From Geminicoccaceae bacterium (GTDB taxonomy: Bacteria; Pseudomonadota; Alphaproteobacteria; Geminicoccales; Geminicoccaceae): DNA of 64,000 nucleotides. This document shows, one piece after another, positions 7,843 through 16,325 of the stretch (its first letter is position 1; the number at the start of each line of letters is the position of its first letter). The translations under genes were made by a program, and so were the position numbers. The notes below the pieces were generated by a model. That model had not been told where the DNA came from. It saw only the letters and a program-made list of their open reading frames with translations, and did no database searches. The stretch spans positions 1 to 64,000 of the forward strand of contig JACKIM010000002.1 of the NCBI GenBank assembly GCA_020638465.1, in the 5' to 3' direction.

Positions 7843-8463
7843 ATGCAACCTATTATTGACCAGCTCGTACCCATGGTGGTCGAGCAGACGGCTCGTGGCG
7901 AGCGCGCCTACGACATCTATTCACGGATGCTCAAGGAGCGCATCATCTTCCTGACCGGTCCGGTCGAGGATCATATGGCGAGCCTCATCAATGCCCAGCT
8001 TCTCTTCCTGGAAGCCGAGAACCCGGACAAGGACATCTCGCTCTACATCAACTCGCCGGGCGGCGTGGTGACGGCTGGCCTGTCGATCTATGACACCATG
8101 CAGTATGTTCGTTGTGACGTGGCAACCTTGTGCCTTGGGCAGGCAGCGAGCATGGGTTCGCTGCTGCTCACGGCCGGTGCGCCGGGCAAGCGCTTCTGTC
8201 TGCCGAACGCACGGGTGATGACGCATCAGCCGTCGGGAGGTTTCCAGGGGCAGGCCACCGATATCGAGATCCATGCCCGCGAGATTCTCAAGATCAAGGC
8301 CCGACTCAACGATATCTACGTCAGGCACACGGGCAAGGCGTTGGAGGAAGTGCAGGCCCGCATGGAGCGTGACACGTTCATGGATGCCGACGAGGCCAAA
8401 TCGTTTGGTCTGGTCGACGATGTCATCACGCACCGGCCGACCGGATCGACTGACGGCAAGTAG
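7843..8463 (+). CDS. clpP: ATP-dependent Clp protease proteolytic subunit
   Basis: ClpP forms the tetradecameric serine protease barrel that degrades proteins unfolded by ClpX or ClpA. The 206-residue protein carries the catalytic triad: Ser103 in GQAASMGS, His128 in MTHQPSGG and Asp177 in MERDTF. It also has the conserved YINSPGG strand. The start ATG is preceded by GGCAGGAGTTGCT, a good ribosome binding site. It probably shares transcription with tig and is followed by a 257-base gap containing a heat-shock-type promoter for clpX. Confidence 0.98.
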   Translation: MQPIIDQLVPMVVEQTARGERAYDIYSRMLKERIIFLTGPVEDHMASLINAQLLFLEAENPDKDISLYINSPGGVVTAGLSIYDTMQYVRCDVATLCLGQAASMGSLLLTAGAPGKRFCLPNARVMTHQPSGGFQGQATDIEIHAREILKIKARLNDIYVRHTGKALEEVQARMERDTFMDADEAKSFGLVDDVITHRPTGSTDGK

Positions 8464-8550
8464 GGGAATCCTCAGGCCGTATTGGCCGAGCGTGCAGTGG
8501 AAAATCGGACCGTGTTTGGCCCGTGTCGAGGGGTATGTCATGCGCAAGAT

Positions 8551-8577
8551 CTTGACATTGGCCAAACCATCCCATCT
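8551..8577 (+). promoter_or_regulatory. Sigma-32 (RpoH) type promoter before clpX
   Basis: CTTGAC at 8551-8556 and CCCATCT at 8571-8577 are separated by 14 bases. This matches the heat-shock sigma factor pattern (CTTGAA, 13-15 bases, CCCCATNT). It lies 144 bases upstream of the clpX start in the clpP-clpX gap, so clpX can be induced separately from clpP. The same stretch also contains TTGACA, but at a poor distance from a sigma-70 -10 box. Confidence 0.6.
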
Positions 8578-8720
8578 GATAAATTGATGGCGTGTTGTTT
8601 TGTAGCGTGAGAGGATAGTTTGCTATTTTTTGTTCTCGCATATGGTTTGCTCGTGGGTTGCGGGCAAGCGCTTCAACCGCTACGATGATCTTCAACGGAC
8701 ACGGTGGGCGATAGGTTCCG

Positions 8721-9983
8721 ATGAGCAAAACCGCAGGCGACTCCAAGAATACCCTGTACTGCTCCTTCTGCGGGAAAAGCCAGCATGAGGTGCGGAAGCT
8801 CATTGCGGGTCCGACGGTGTTCATCTGCGATGAATGTGTCGAACTCTGCATGGACATCATCCGCGAGGAAAACAAGAGTGCCGTGGCGCGCAGCCGCGCC
8901 GGTGTTCCGACCCCGCAGGAAATCAATTCGGTTCTTGACGACTATGTGATCGGGCAGGCGCATGCCAAGCGTGTGCTGTCGGTGGCCGTGCACAACCACT
9001 ACAAGCGCCTGGCGCACGGCTCCAAGGGCGGCGATGTCGAGTTGGCGAAGTCCAACATCCTGTTGATCGGCCCCACGGGTTGCGGCAAGACATTGCTGGC
9101 CCAGACCCTTGCGCGGACGCTGGATGTCCCGTTCACCATGGCCGATGCTACGACGCTTACCGAAGCGGGCTATGTCGGCGAGGATGTCGAGAACATCATC
9201 CTCAAGCTGCTCCAGGCGGCGGATTACAATGTCGAGCGCGCCCAGCGGGGAATTGTCTATATCGACGAGGTCGACAAGATCAGCCGCAAGGCCGAGAATC
9301 CTTCGATCACCCGGGATGTTTCGGGCGAGGGTGTGCAGCAGGCGTTGCTGAAGATCATCGAGGGAACGGTGGCGAGCGTTCCGCCGCAGGGCGGCCGAAA
9401 GCATCCGCAACAGGAATTCCTCCAGGTCGATACGACCAACATCCTGTTCATTTGCGGTGGTGCCTTCGCTGGACTCGACAAGATCATCGGTGCGCGTGGC
9501 AAGCCGCGTGCGATGGGATTCGGGGCGGAAGTTCATTCGCCCGACGAGCGGCAGACCGGTGACATCCTGCGTGAGGTCGAGCCGGACGACCTGTTGAAGT
9601 TCGGACTCATTCCCGAGTTCGTCGGTCGTCTCCCGGTGGTCGCCACACTTACCGATCTCGATATCGATGCCCTGGTGCAGATTCTCAGGGAGCCCAAGAA
9701 CGCTCTGGTCAAGCAGTACCAGAAGTTGTTCGAGATGGAAGATGTCCATTTGTCATTTACCGACGATGCGCTGGTGTCGATTGCGGAAAAGGGCATCGAA
9801 CGGAAGACGGGTGCCCGTGGTCTGCGTTCGATCATGGAGGGCATCCTGCTCGAGACAATGTTTGACCTGCCATCGCTCGACGGTGTCGAGGAAGTGGTGG
9901 TCAACAAGGAGGTCGTCGAGCACGGCGCAAAGCCACTGATGGCCTATGCCGAACGCAAGGGCGACGTTGGCTCGGCATCCTGA
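8721..9983 (+). CDS. clpX: Clp protease ATP-binding subunit ClpX
   Basis: ClpX is the AAA+ unfoldase that recognises tagged substrates and feeds them to ClpP. The 420-residue protein has the N-terminal zinc-binding domain with Cys14, Cys17, Cys36 and Cys39. The Walker A motif GPTGCGKT is at 117-124 and the Walker B region IVYIDEVDK at 178-186. The ClpP-contacting IGF-type loop is expected near residue 270, in the segment with IGARGKPRAMGFG. It sits downstream of clpP with its own heat-shock-type promoter and upstream of lon. Confidence 0.98.
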   Translation: MSKTAGDSKNTLYCSFCGKSQHEVRKLIAGPTVFICDECVELCMDIIREENKSAVARSRAGVPTPQEINSVLDDYVIGQAHAKRVLSVAVHNHYKRLAHGSKGGDVELAKSNILLIGPTGCGKTLLAQTLARTLDVPFTMADATTLTEAGYVGEDVENIILKLLQAADYNVERAQRGIVYIDEVDKISRKAENPSITRDVSGEGVQQALLKIIEGTVASVPPQGGRKHPQQEFLQVDTTNILFICGGAFAGLDKIIGARGKPRAMGFGAEVHSPDERQTGDILREVEPDDLLKFGLIPEFVGRLPVVATLTDLDIDALVQILREPKNALVKQYQKLFEMEDVHLSFTDDALVSIAEKGIERKTGARGLRSIMEGILLETMFDLPSLDGVEEVVVNKEVVEHGAKPLMAYAERKGDVGSAS

Positions 9984-10020
9984 TCCTGCAGTATTCAAAC
10001 TGTTGAATGGCACCGCCCGC

Positions 10021-10049
10021 CTTGAAACTGCGCATCAACCACGCCACCT
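10021..10049 (+). promoter_or_regulatory. Possible heat-shock promoter before lon (weak)
   Basis: CTTGAA at 10021-10026 is followed after 17 bases by CCACCT (10044-10049), a one-mismatch relative of the CCATNT core of RpoH -10 boxes. The spacing is slightly long, so this is only a candidate. It would place the promoter about 70 bases before the lon ATG, which fits heat-shock control of lon known in other bacteria. Confidence 0.3.
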
Positions 10050-10115
10050 AACTTTTTCGAGTTGATTCGGCGGGAATGGGGTATGATCCCCTAGGTACCG
10101 CCTGAGCGAGGTGAA

Positions 10116-12524
10116 ATGGTCGACACATCCAACGCCCAGATTTTTCCTGTCCTGCCGTTGCGTGACATTGTGGTTTTCCCCCACATGATCGTGCCGTTGT
10201 TCGTGGGCCGGGAAAAATCGATCCATGCCCTCGAAGAGGTGATGAAGGAGGACAAGCAGATCCTTCTCGTTACCCAGAAGAATGCCGGGAACGATGACCC
10301 CGGTCCCGAAGACATCTACCAGGTCGGGACGGTCTCGAGCGTTCTCCAATTGCTGAAATTGCCCGACGGTACCGTCAAGGTTCTGGTGGAAGGCAACGGT
10401 CGTGCCGAAATCGAGGGGTTCGTCGACAACCCGAACTTCTTCCAGGTTCATGGTCGAATCCTTCCGGAAGCGCCGGTGGATGCCCGCGAGACGGATGCGC
10501 TCGCTCGTGCGGTCGTCAGCCAGTTCGAACAATACGTCAAGCTGAACAAGAAGGTTCCGCCTGAAGTTCTCGTTTCATTGACCCAGATCGAGGATGCCGG
10601 CAAGCTGGCCGATACCGTTGCCGCACATCTCTCACTGAAGATTTCCGACAAGCAGGAATTGCTGGAGACGAGTTCGCTGGCTGAACGCCTTGAGCGGCTC
10701 TACAGCTTCATGGAAGGTGAGATCAGCGTCCTGCAGGTGGAAAAGCGGATCCGCAGCCGTGTGAAACGGCAGATGGAAAAGACCCAGCGGGAATATTATC
10801 TCAACGAGCAGATGAAGGCCATCCAGAAGGAGCTGGGGGAGCTTGAGGATGGCAAGGACGAAATGTCCGAGCTTGAGGAGAAGATCAACAAGACCAAGCT
10901 GACCAAGGAGGCGCGGGAGAAGGCTACGGCCGAGCTGAAGAAGCTCAAGTCGATGAGCCCGATGTCGGCCGAGGCGACGGTCGTGCGTAACTATCTCGAC
11001 TGGATGCTGGGCATTCCGTGGAAGAAGCGCAGCAAGGTCAAGAAGGACATCAGGCTTGCGCAGGAGATTCTCGATACCGATCATTATGGCCTTGAGAAGG
11101 TCAAGGAGCGGATCATCGAGTATCTCGCGGTGCAACAGCGTGTCGACAAGATCAAGGGACCGATCCTTTGTCTGGTAGGACCTCCGGGAGTGGGCAAGAC
11201 CTCGCTGGGCAAGTCGCTGGCCAAGGCAACCGGTCGCAACTTCGTCCGCTTCTCCTTGGGCGGTGTGCGTGACGAGGCGGAAATTCGTGGTCACCGGCGC
11301 ACCTATATCGGGTCGATGCCGGGGAAGATCGTCCAGTCGATGAAAAAGGCCAAGACCAGCAACCCGCTGTTCATGCTGGATGAGATCGACAAGATGGGTG
11401 CGGATTTCCGTGGCGATCCGTCGTCGGCTTTGCTGGAGGTGCTCGATCCCGAACAGAATTCGACCTTCAATGACCACTATCTGGAGGTTGATTACGATCT
11501 TTCGGACGTGATGTTCGTCTGTACGGCCAATACCTTGCGGATGCCGCAACCGTTGCTGGACCGCATGGAGATCATTCGTCTGGCAGGCTACACCGAAGAT
11601 GAGAAGGTGGAGATCTCCAAGCGCCACCTGATACCCAAACAGTTGGAACAGCACGGACTTTCGGACAAGGAGTGGTCGATCAACGACGCCGGGCTCCTCG
11701 ATCTGGTGCGCTATTACACTCGTGAGGCCGGTGTCCGTAATCTTGAGCGGGAAATTGCCGGCTTGATCCGCAAGGCGGTCAAGGAAATCGTTGCGGGAGA
11801 CCGCAAGGCGATCAAGATCACGCCGAAACTGATCGAGCGCTATGCGGGAGTGCGCAAGTTCCGCTTCGGAGCCGCCGAGGACGAGAACCAGATCGGTGTC
11901 ACGACCGGTCTGGCCTGGACGGAGGTCGGTGGTGAATTGCTGTCGATCGAAGGCATCACGGTGCCCGGAAAAGGGAAGATGACCATCACCGGCAAGCTCG
12001 GCGATGTCATGCAGGAGTCGATTCAGGCGGCGCGCAGCTTTGTTCGTGCTAGGAGCCAGCAGCTTGGTATCAAGCCGGACACCTTCGAGAAGATGGATAT
12101 CCATATCCATGTACCCGAAGGGGCAACTCCCAAGGATGGCCCATCCGCCGGTGTGGCCATGGTGACATCGATTGTCTCGGTATTGACGAAGATCCCGGTC
12201 CTTGCCGATGTGGCGATGACGGGCGAGGTCACCTTGCGTGGCCGCGTCCTGCCGATTGGCGGCTTGAAGGAAAAACTGCTGGCGGCATTGCGTGGTGGCA
12301 TCAAGACAGTTCTCATTCCCGCGGAGAACGAGAAGGATCTCGCCGAAATCCCGGATAATGTGAAGAAAGGTTTGAAGATCATTCCGGTCTCGACTGTCGA
12401 TGAGGTGCTCAAGGTGGCTTTGGCCAAGGCTCCCAGGCCGCTGCCCGACGATGTGATCGAACCCGAAATCGCTGCCCATGCGACAGCGAGCGGTGAAGCC
12501 GCACAGGGGCGGCTGCCGAACTGA
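10116..12524 (+). CDS. lon: ATP-dependent Lon protease
   Basis: Lon is a homo-hexameric AAA+ protease that degrades misfolded and regulatory proteins in the cytoplasm. The 802-residue chain has the N-terminal substrate-binding domain (starting with IFPVLPLRDIVVFPHMIVP), a coiled-coil linker, the AAA+ domain with Walker A GPPGVGKT at 355-362 and Walker B LFMLDEIDK, and the C-terminal protease domain. The Ser-Lys catalytic dyad is present: Ser677 in KDGPSAG and Lys720 in GGLKEK. The start is the ATG behind GAGCGAGGTGAA. It closes the tig-clpP-clpX-lon block and ends at a strong terminator. Confidence 0.98.
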   Translation: MVDTSNAQIFPVLPLRDIVVFPHMIVPLFVGREKSIHALEEVMKEDKQILLVTQKNAGNDDPGPEDIYQVGTVSSVLQLLKLPDGTVKVLVEGNGRAEIEGFVDNPNFFQVHGRILPEAPVDARETDALARAVVSQFEQYVKLNKKVPPEVLVSLTQIEDAGKLADTVAAHLSLKISDKQELLETSSLAERLERLYSFMEGEISVLQVEKRIRSRVKRQMEKTQREYYLNEQMKAIQKELGELEDGKDEMSELEEKINKTKLTKEAREKATAELKKLKSMSPMSAEATVVRNYLDWMLGIPWKKRSKVKKDIRLAQEILDTDHYGLEKVKERIIEYLAVQQRVDKIKGPILCLVGPPGVGKTSLGKSLAKATGRNFVRFSLGGVRDEAEIRGHRRTYIGSMPGKIVQSMKKAKTSNPLFMLDEIDKMGADFRGDPSSALLEVLDPEQNSTFNDHYLEVDYDLSDVMFVCTANTLRMPQPLLDRMEIIRLAGYTEDEKVEISKRHLIPKQLEQHGLSDKEWSINDAGLLDLVRYYTREAGVRNLEREIAGLIRKAVKEIVAGDRKAIKITPKLIERYAGVRKFRFGAAEDENQIGVTTGLAWTEVGGELLSIEGITVPGKGKMTITGKLGDVMQESIQAARSFVRARSQQLGIKPDTFEKMDIHIHVPEGATPKDGPSAGVAMVTSIVSVLTKIPVLADVAMTGEVTLRGRVLPIGGLKEKLLAALRGGIKTVLIPAENEKDLAEIPDNVKKGLKIIPVSTVDEVLKVALAKAPRPLPDDVIEPEIAAHATASGEAAQGRLPN

Positions 12525-12569
12525 GGTTGTCGGGAATTCCCGGATTCGGTTGACGAATTCGGACCTGAG

Positions 12570-12612
12570 GCCGCCGGGCTCGTATCGGCCCGGCGGCTTT
12601 TGTCTCTTTTTC
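12570..12612 (+). terminator. Rho-independent terminator after lon
   Basis: A perfect 10-bp stem, GCCGCCGGGC (12570-12579) with GCCCGGCGGC (12588-12597), has an 8-base loop. It is followed by TTTTGTCTCTTTTT. It lies 46 bases after the lon stop and separates the quality-control block from the next operon. Confidence 0.9.
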
Positions 12613-12715
12613 CCGTGGTGGTGTCAGCTTCGCTGATGATAATGCCCCTTCCGGCCGTTCTCAAAACGGGGAAGGGCTGGTAGAGCAGGACTGTTTCAAC
12701 GTGAGAGAGTCCTGC

Positions 12716-13876
12716 ATGTCACCCATTCGACCGTCCGTCGCCAATCTCGTTCGCTCCGGTATCGCCCGTATTGCCGTGGGGGCGCTGGATGATCCGGAGG
12801 TCATTCCGCTGTGGTTCGGCGAGAGTGACATCATTAGCCCGGATTTCATTCGCGAAGCGGCGGTCGGTGGTCTCCGGGATGGCGAGACCTTCTATTCGAA
12901 CTCGCGCGGGACGCAACATCTGCGTCAGGCACTGGCACGCTATCATCAGCGCATCTATGGCCTCGACATTGCCGATGAACGCATCATCGTCCCCGGATCG
13001 ACCATGCTGGGTGTATTGCTCTCGGGGCAGTGCATGCTGGAAAGGGGTGACGAGATCCTGCTGATTGGCCCCTACTGGCCGAATATCGGCTCGGTGGCTG
13101 CCATGTGCGGTGCGACGACCCGTGAAGTCCGCCTGCGCGAGGGACCCGAGCGCTGGTGGCTCGACATGGAAGAGGTGTCCGCCTCGCTGACATCTTCGAC
13201 AAAGGCGGTCTATGTCAATACGCCGTCGAACCCTACCGGCTGGATCATGTCAACCGATGAACAGAAGGCCCTGCTTGATGTCTGCCGCAAGCGCGGACTG
13301 GGGATCATCTCGGACGAGGTCTACCATCGCAACGTTTTTTCCGGTCGTGACCCTGCTCCGTCATTTCTCGAGCTTGCGGACGAGAACGAGCCGGTCTTCG
13401 TCGTCAACGGCTTTTCAAAGGGCTGGTGCATGACGGGATGGCGCCTTGGTTGGGTCATCGGCCCGCGCAATCTGGCAGAGCCTCTCGCCGTGCTGGCCGA
13501 GTGCAACAATACCGGCGCGACGGTATTCGCCCAGCGCGGTGGCACGGCCGCACTGGATCATGGCGAGTCGTTTGTCGAATCGTTTCGTCGGAGATGCACG
13601 ATCAATCGGCAATTGGTGCTGGACATCGTGGGCAGCCATGAGCGCGTGTCGATGCTGGAGCCGGAAGGGGCGTTCTACGCCTTTCCGCGTATCGATGGCG
13701 TGACCGACAGCCTCGCTCTCGCACGCAGGATCTTGGACGAATGCAAGGTCGGTGTATCGCCGGGCTATACGTTCGGTGAGCGCAATGACAGCCATTTGCG
13801 CCTTTGCTTCGCCATCGAGACCGATCGCCTGCGTATCGCCCTTGAACGCATCCGTGAACTGTTTGACCGGCTTTGA
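12716..13876 (+). CDS. PLP-dependent class I/II aminotransferase
   Basis: A fold-type I aminotransferase of the aspartate aminotransferase superfamily, 386 residues from the ATG at 12716. That ATG follows GAGAGAG at good distance; a GTG at 12701 is less likely. Visible landmarks are the NPTG motif (172-175), the DEVYH strand (200-204) holding the pyridine-binding Asp, the Schiff-base lysine Lys235 in NGFSKGWCMTGWRLGW, and a substrate-carboxylate Arg in SHLRLCF near the C-terminus. The substrate cannot be read from the sequence. Neighbouring sugar-acid genes (SMP-30 lactonase, dehydratase) follow on the same strand after a 148-base gap and may not be co-transcribed. Confidence 0.88.
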   Translation: MSPIRPSVANLVRSGIARIAVGALDDPEVIPLWFGESDIISPDFIREAAVGGLRDGETFYSNSRGTQHLRQALARYHQRIYGLDIADERIIVPGSTMLGVLLSGQCMLERGDEILLIGPYWPNIGSVAAMCGATTREVRLREGPERWWLDMEEVSASLTSSTKAVYVNTPSNPTGWIMSTDEQKALLDVCRKRGLGIISDEVYHRNVFSGRDPAPSFLELADENEPVFVVNGFSKGWCMTGWRLGWVIGPRNLAEPLAVLAECNNTGATVFAQRGGTAALDHGESFVESFRRRCTINRQLVLDIVGSHERVSMLEPEGAFYAFPRIDGVTDSLALARRILDECKVGVSPGYTFGERNDSHLRLCFAIETDRLRIALERIRELFDRL

Positions 13877-14024
13877 GGGGAGGCGGGATGGCGCAGGCTG
13901 CGGCGTTTCGTCATTCCGCCGGATCCTGCTCGTCGATAAAACGGCGTCGAAGAGGGGATGAACCGAGGCGACGCTCGATTCTGCTCTTCCAGACGACGCG
14001 AGACCATGAGGGAGTGCCTGTGCT

Positions 14025-14906
14025 GTGAATATTGACTGTGTGGTCGACAGCCGGTCAAAGACTGGCGAGGGAGCGGTTTGGGATGTCGGGGAGCAACGCC
14101 TGTACTGGGTCGATATTCCGGCAGGCCTTATCCATCGCTTCGATCCTTCGACGGGAAGAAACGAGACCAGGCAGATCGACGAGGATGCCGCTTGCCTGGC
14201 CCTGCGCGAGCGCGGTGGGCTTGTGATCGCCACCCGTTCCGGATTCCACCTGTTCGATTTCGAAACCGGCAGGAAGGATGCGATCACCGATCCCGAGGCG
14301 AATCGACCGGAAAGCCGCTTCAATGATGGCACCACCGATGCGCGCGGCCGATTCTGGGCGGGAACCATGAAGGACAGGGGCGAACCCGTGGCGGCGGGGC
14401 GGTTCTACAGGCTCGATCCCGATCATTCCTGCTTTGCGTGGCGCGACAAAATCTGGACCACCAATGGCCTGGCCTTTTCTCCCGACGGTCGGACAATGTA
14501 TTTTTCCGATTCCAATCCCGCGGTGAGGACCATCTGGGCATGCGACTATGATCTCGATGATGGAATGCCGCACAATGAACGCGTGTTTTTCGATACGCGG
14601 GATGTGGCGGGGCGACCCGATGGCGGCACGGTCGATGCTGACGGCTGCTACTGGATGGCCGGCGTGTCGGGCTGGCAGATCGTCCGCATCACGCCGGCGG
14701 GCAAGGTTGACCGGATCATCGAGATGCCGGTTGAACGCCCGTCGAAACCGATGTTCGGCGGTGCGGGGCTGGACACGCTCTACGTGACCTCGATCGGCAA
14801 CGGGTTGTCGGAAGGCAGCGAGGAGCGGCAGCCGCAGGCGGGCGGGTTGTTTGCGATCTCGGGGCTCGGCGTTCAGGGACTGCCGCAGACGAGATTTGCT
14901 GGCTGA
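14025..14906 (+). CDS. SMP-30/gluconolactonase family lactonase
   Basis: Members of this six-bladed beta-propeller family hydrolyse sugar lactones (for example glucono-, xylono- or galactonolactone) using a divalent metal. The 293-residue protein shows the family landmarks: GEGAVWD with metal-ligand Glu15, RFNDGTTDARGRFWAGTM with the conserved Asn, and TTNGLAFSPDGRTMYFSDS. It ends with a further blade around GGAGLDTLYVTS. The start is GTG at 14025 behind GAGGGAG. A dehydratase gene follows 41 bases later. The pair fits oxidation of a sugar by an unlinked dehydrogenase, lactone opening by this enzyme, then acid dehydration. Confidence 0.88.
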   Translation: MNIDCVVDSRSKTGEGAVWDVGEQRLYWVDIPAGLIHRFDPSTGRNETRQIDEDAACLALRERGGLVIATRSGFHLFDFETGRKDAITDPEANRPESRFNDGTTDARGRFWAGTMKDRGEPVAAGRFYRLDPDHSCFAWRDKIWTTNGLAFSPDGRTMYFSDSNPAVRTIWACDYDLDDGMPHNERVFFDTRDVAGRPDGGTVDADGCYWMAGVSGWQIVRITPAGKVDRIIEMPVERPSKPMFGGAGLDTLYVTSIGNGLSEGSEERQPQAGGLFAISGLGVQGLPQTRFAG

Positions 14907-14947
14907 TCGTAGGGGATCAGTCGCGGCAACAGAGGGGGAGGGGAGAC

Positions 14948-16129
14948 ATGCGGGTCACCGCAATTCGAACATTCATGACGGCGGATCGCGACCGGCCGCG
15001 GGTCCTGCTCGCAATCGACACGGATGAAGGAATTACCGGTTGGGGCGAATGCTACAATCATGGGCCGGATCGGGCACTTCCGCCGATTATCGATTATCTG
15101 GCAATGCAGCTTGCGGGGGAAGATCCTACGCGGATCGAATATCTCATTCTCAAACTGTTGCAATTGCAGAGATTTCCGCCCGGATCGCTGACACTTGCGG
15201 CGATCTCGGCAATTGACCATGCTCTCTGGGATATATCGGCCAAGGCCCTGGATGTTCCGGTCTATCGTCTGCTGGGCGGTCATGCGCGCGAGCGGGTAAG
15301 GGTCTATCAAGGGGTCTACACGGCTCCGGAGCCTGAGCAGATTCGCGAGCATTGCCAGGCCATGCGCGAAGGTTTCGGGCTCACCGCGTTCAAGCTCAGC
15401 CCCTATCGCATCGATATTCATGCGAATCCCTGGGGCAGGGTATTGAAGACCACCCGCGATTGGGTGGAAAGATTACGTTCCACGTTGGACGATGATATCG
15501 AACTGGCGTTTGATGCCCATGCCAAGCTCTTCGAACCCTGGCAAGCGGCCCAGCTCGGGAATGTTCTCGCCGAGTTTGATCCGCTTTTCTACGAGGAGCC
15601 GATGCGCATGGAGAATATCGAGGCCTGGGGACGATTGAAGCCGCAGTTGCGCTGTCCGCTTGCAACCGGTGAGAGTTATTACTCGCGTTTTGAATTCCTG
15701 CGATTGTTGCAGGTTGCCGGTGCGGACATCATCCAGCCCGATATCTGCGTGGTCGGTGGACTTCTCGAAATGCGGAAGATTGCCGCCATTGCCGAGGCGC
15801 ATTATGTTACGGTGGCGCCGCACAATCCGATGGGACCTCTCGCCACGGCGGTCAACGTCCATTTTTCGGCAGCCCAGCCGAATTTCAAGATACTCGAATA
15901 CCGTCTGCCGTCCGGCGCGGCTTATGACAGCAATGGCATGGATGATGCCCGGGAAAAGGCAGCCTATGTCATCGACCCCTATCTGCCTGTCGACGGATAT
16001 CTCGAACTGCGTCCTGATCGGCCGGGTTGGGGCGTCGAGATCGACGAGGAGTACATCATGACGGACCGTTATGTTCATTGGGAGCGGAAGGTTCCCAGAA
16101 GACCCGATGGATCGACGGCCTATCCCTGA
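14948..16129 (+). CDS. Mandelate racemase/enolase-superfamily sugar-acid dehydratase (galactonate dehydratase-like)
   Basis: The 393-residue protein belongs to the enolase superfamily and most resembles D-galactonate dehydratases. The catalytic residues appear at D189 and H191 (FDAHAKL), E216 (YEEPM), E242 (TGES) and H292 (APHNPMGP). The spacing matches that remembered for E. coli DgoD (Asp183, His185, Glu209, Glu235, His285). It would remove water from a six-carbon aldonic acid to give a 2-keto-3-deoxy acid. A ribosome binding site (GGGGAGGGGAG) precedes the ATG. Together with the upstream SMP-30 lactonase it forms a likely two-gene sugar-acid operon. The true substrate could be another aldonate. 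Confidence 0.85.
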   Translation: MRVTAIRTFMTADRDRPRVLLAIDTDEGITGWGECYNHGPDRALPPIIDYLAMQLAGEDPTRIEYLILKLLQLQRFPPGSLTLAAISAIDHALWDISAKALDVPVYRLLGGHARERVRVYQGVYTAPEPEQIREHCQAMREGFGLTAFKLSPYRIDIHANPWGRVLKTTRDWVERLRSTLDDDIELAFDAHAKLFEPWQAAQLGNVLAEFDPLFYEEPMRMENIEAWGRLKPQLRCPLATGESYYSRFEFLRLLQVAGADIIQPDICVVGGLLEMRKIAAIAEAHYVTVAPHNPMGPLATAVNVHFSAAQPNFKILEYRLPSGAAYDSNGMDDAREKAAYVIDPYLPVDGYLELRPDRPGWGVEIDEEYIMTDRYVHWERKVPRRPDGSTAYP

Positions 16130-16325
16130 TCGTCGACAACCGTGGCAAAGATCCGGTCGAAGCGCCGTTCTGCAACGCCCGGAGGTCCGGTTGTCGTTTG
16201 CTCCGGGACCGGGGCGATGTTCCCATGCATCCGCAGCAAAAAAAGGACCCGCCCAGAATGTTTGTACATCTGTGGCGGGCCAAATCGCTGAGGGAACGGA
16301 GAAAGAGAGAAAGGCGTGCGGACGG

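Noticed and set aside
10078..10091. GGGGTATGATCCCC dyad before lon as operator or promoter
   Set aside because: The TATGAT core has no -35 box at proper distance, and a 4-bp GC dyad is common by chance here.
10632..12479. A 615-codon open frame antisense to lon
   Set aside because: Lon is complete with all motifs; the opposite frame is a GC-skewed shadow without domains or ribosome binding site.
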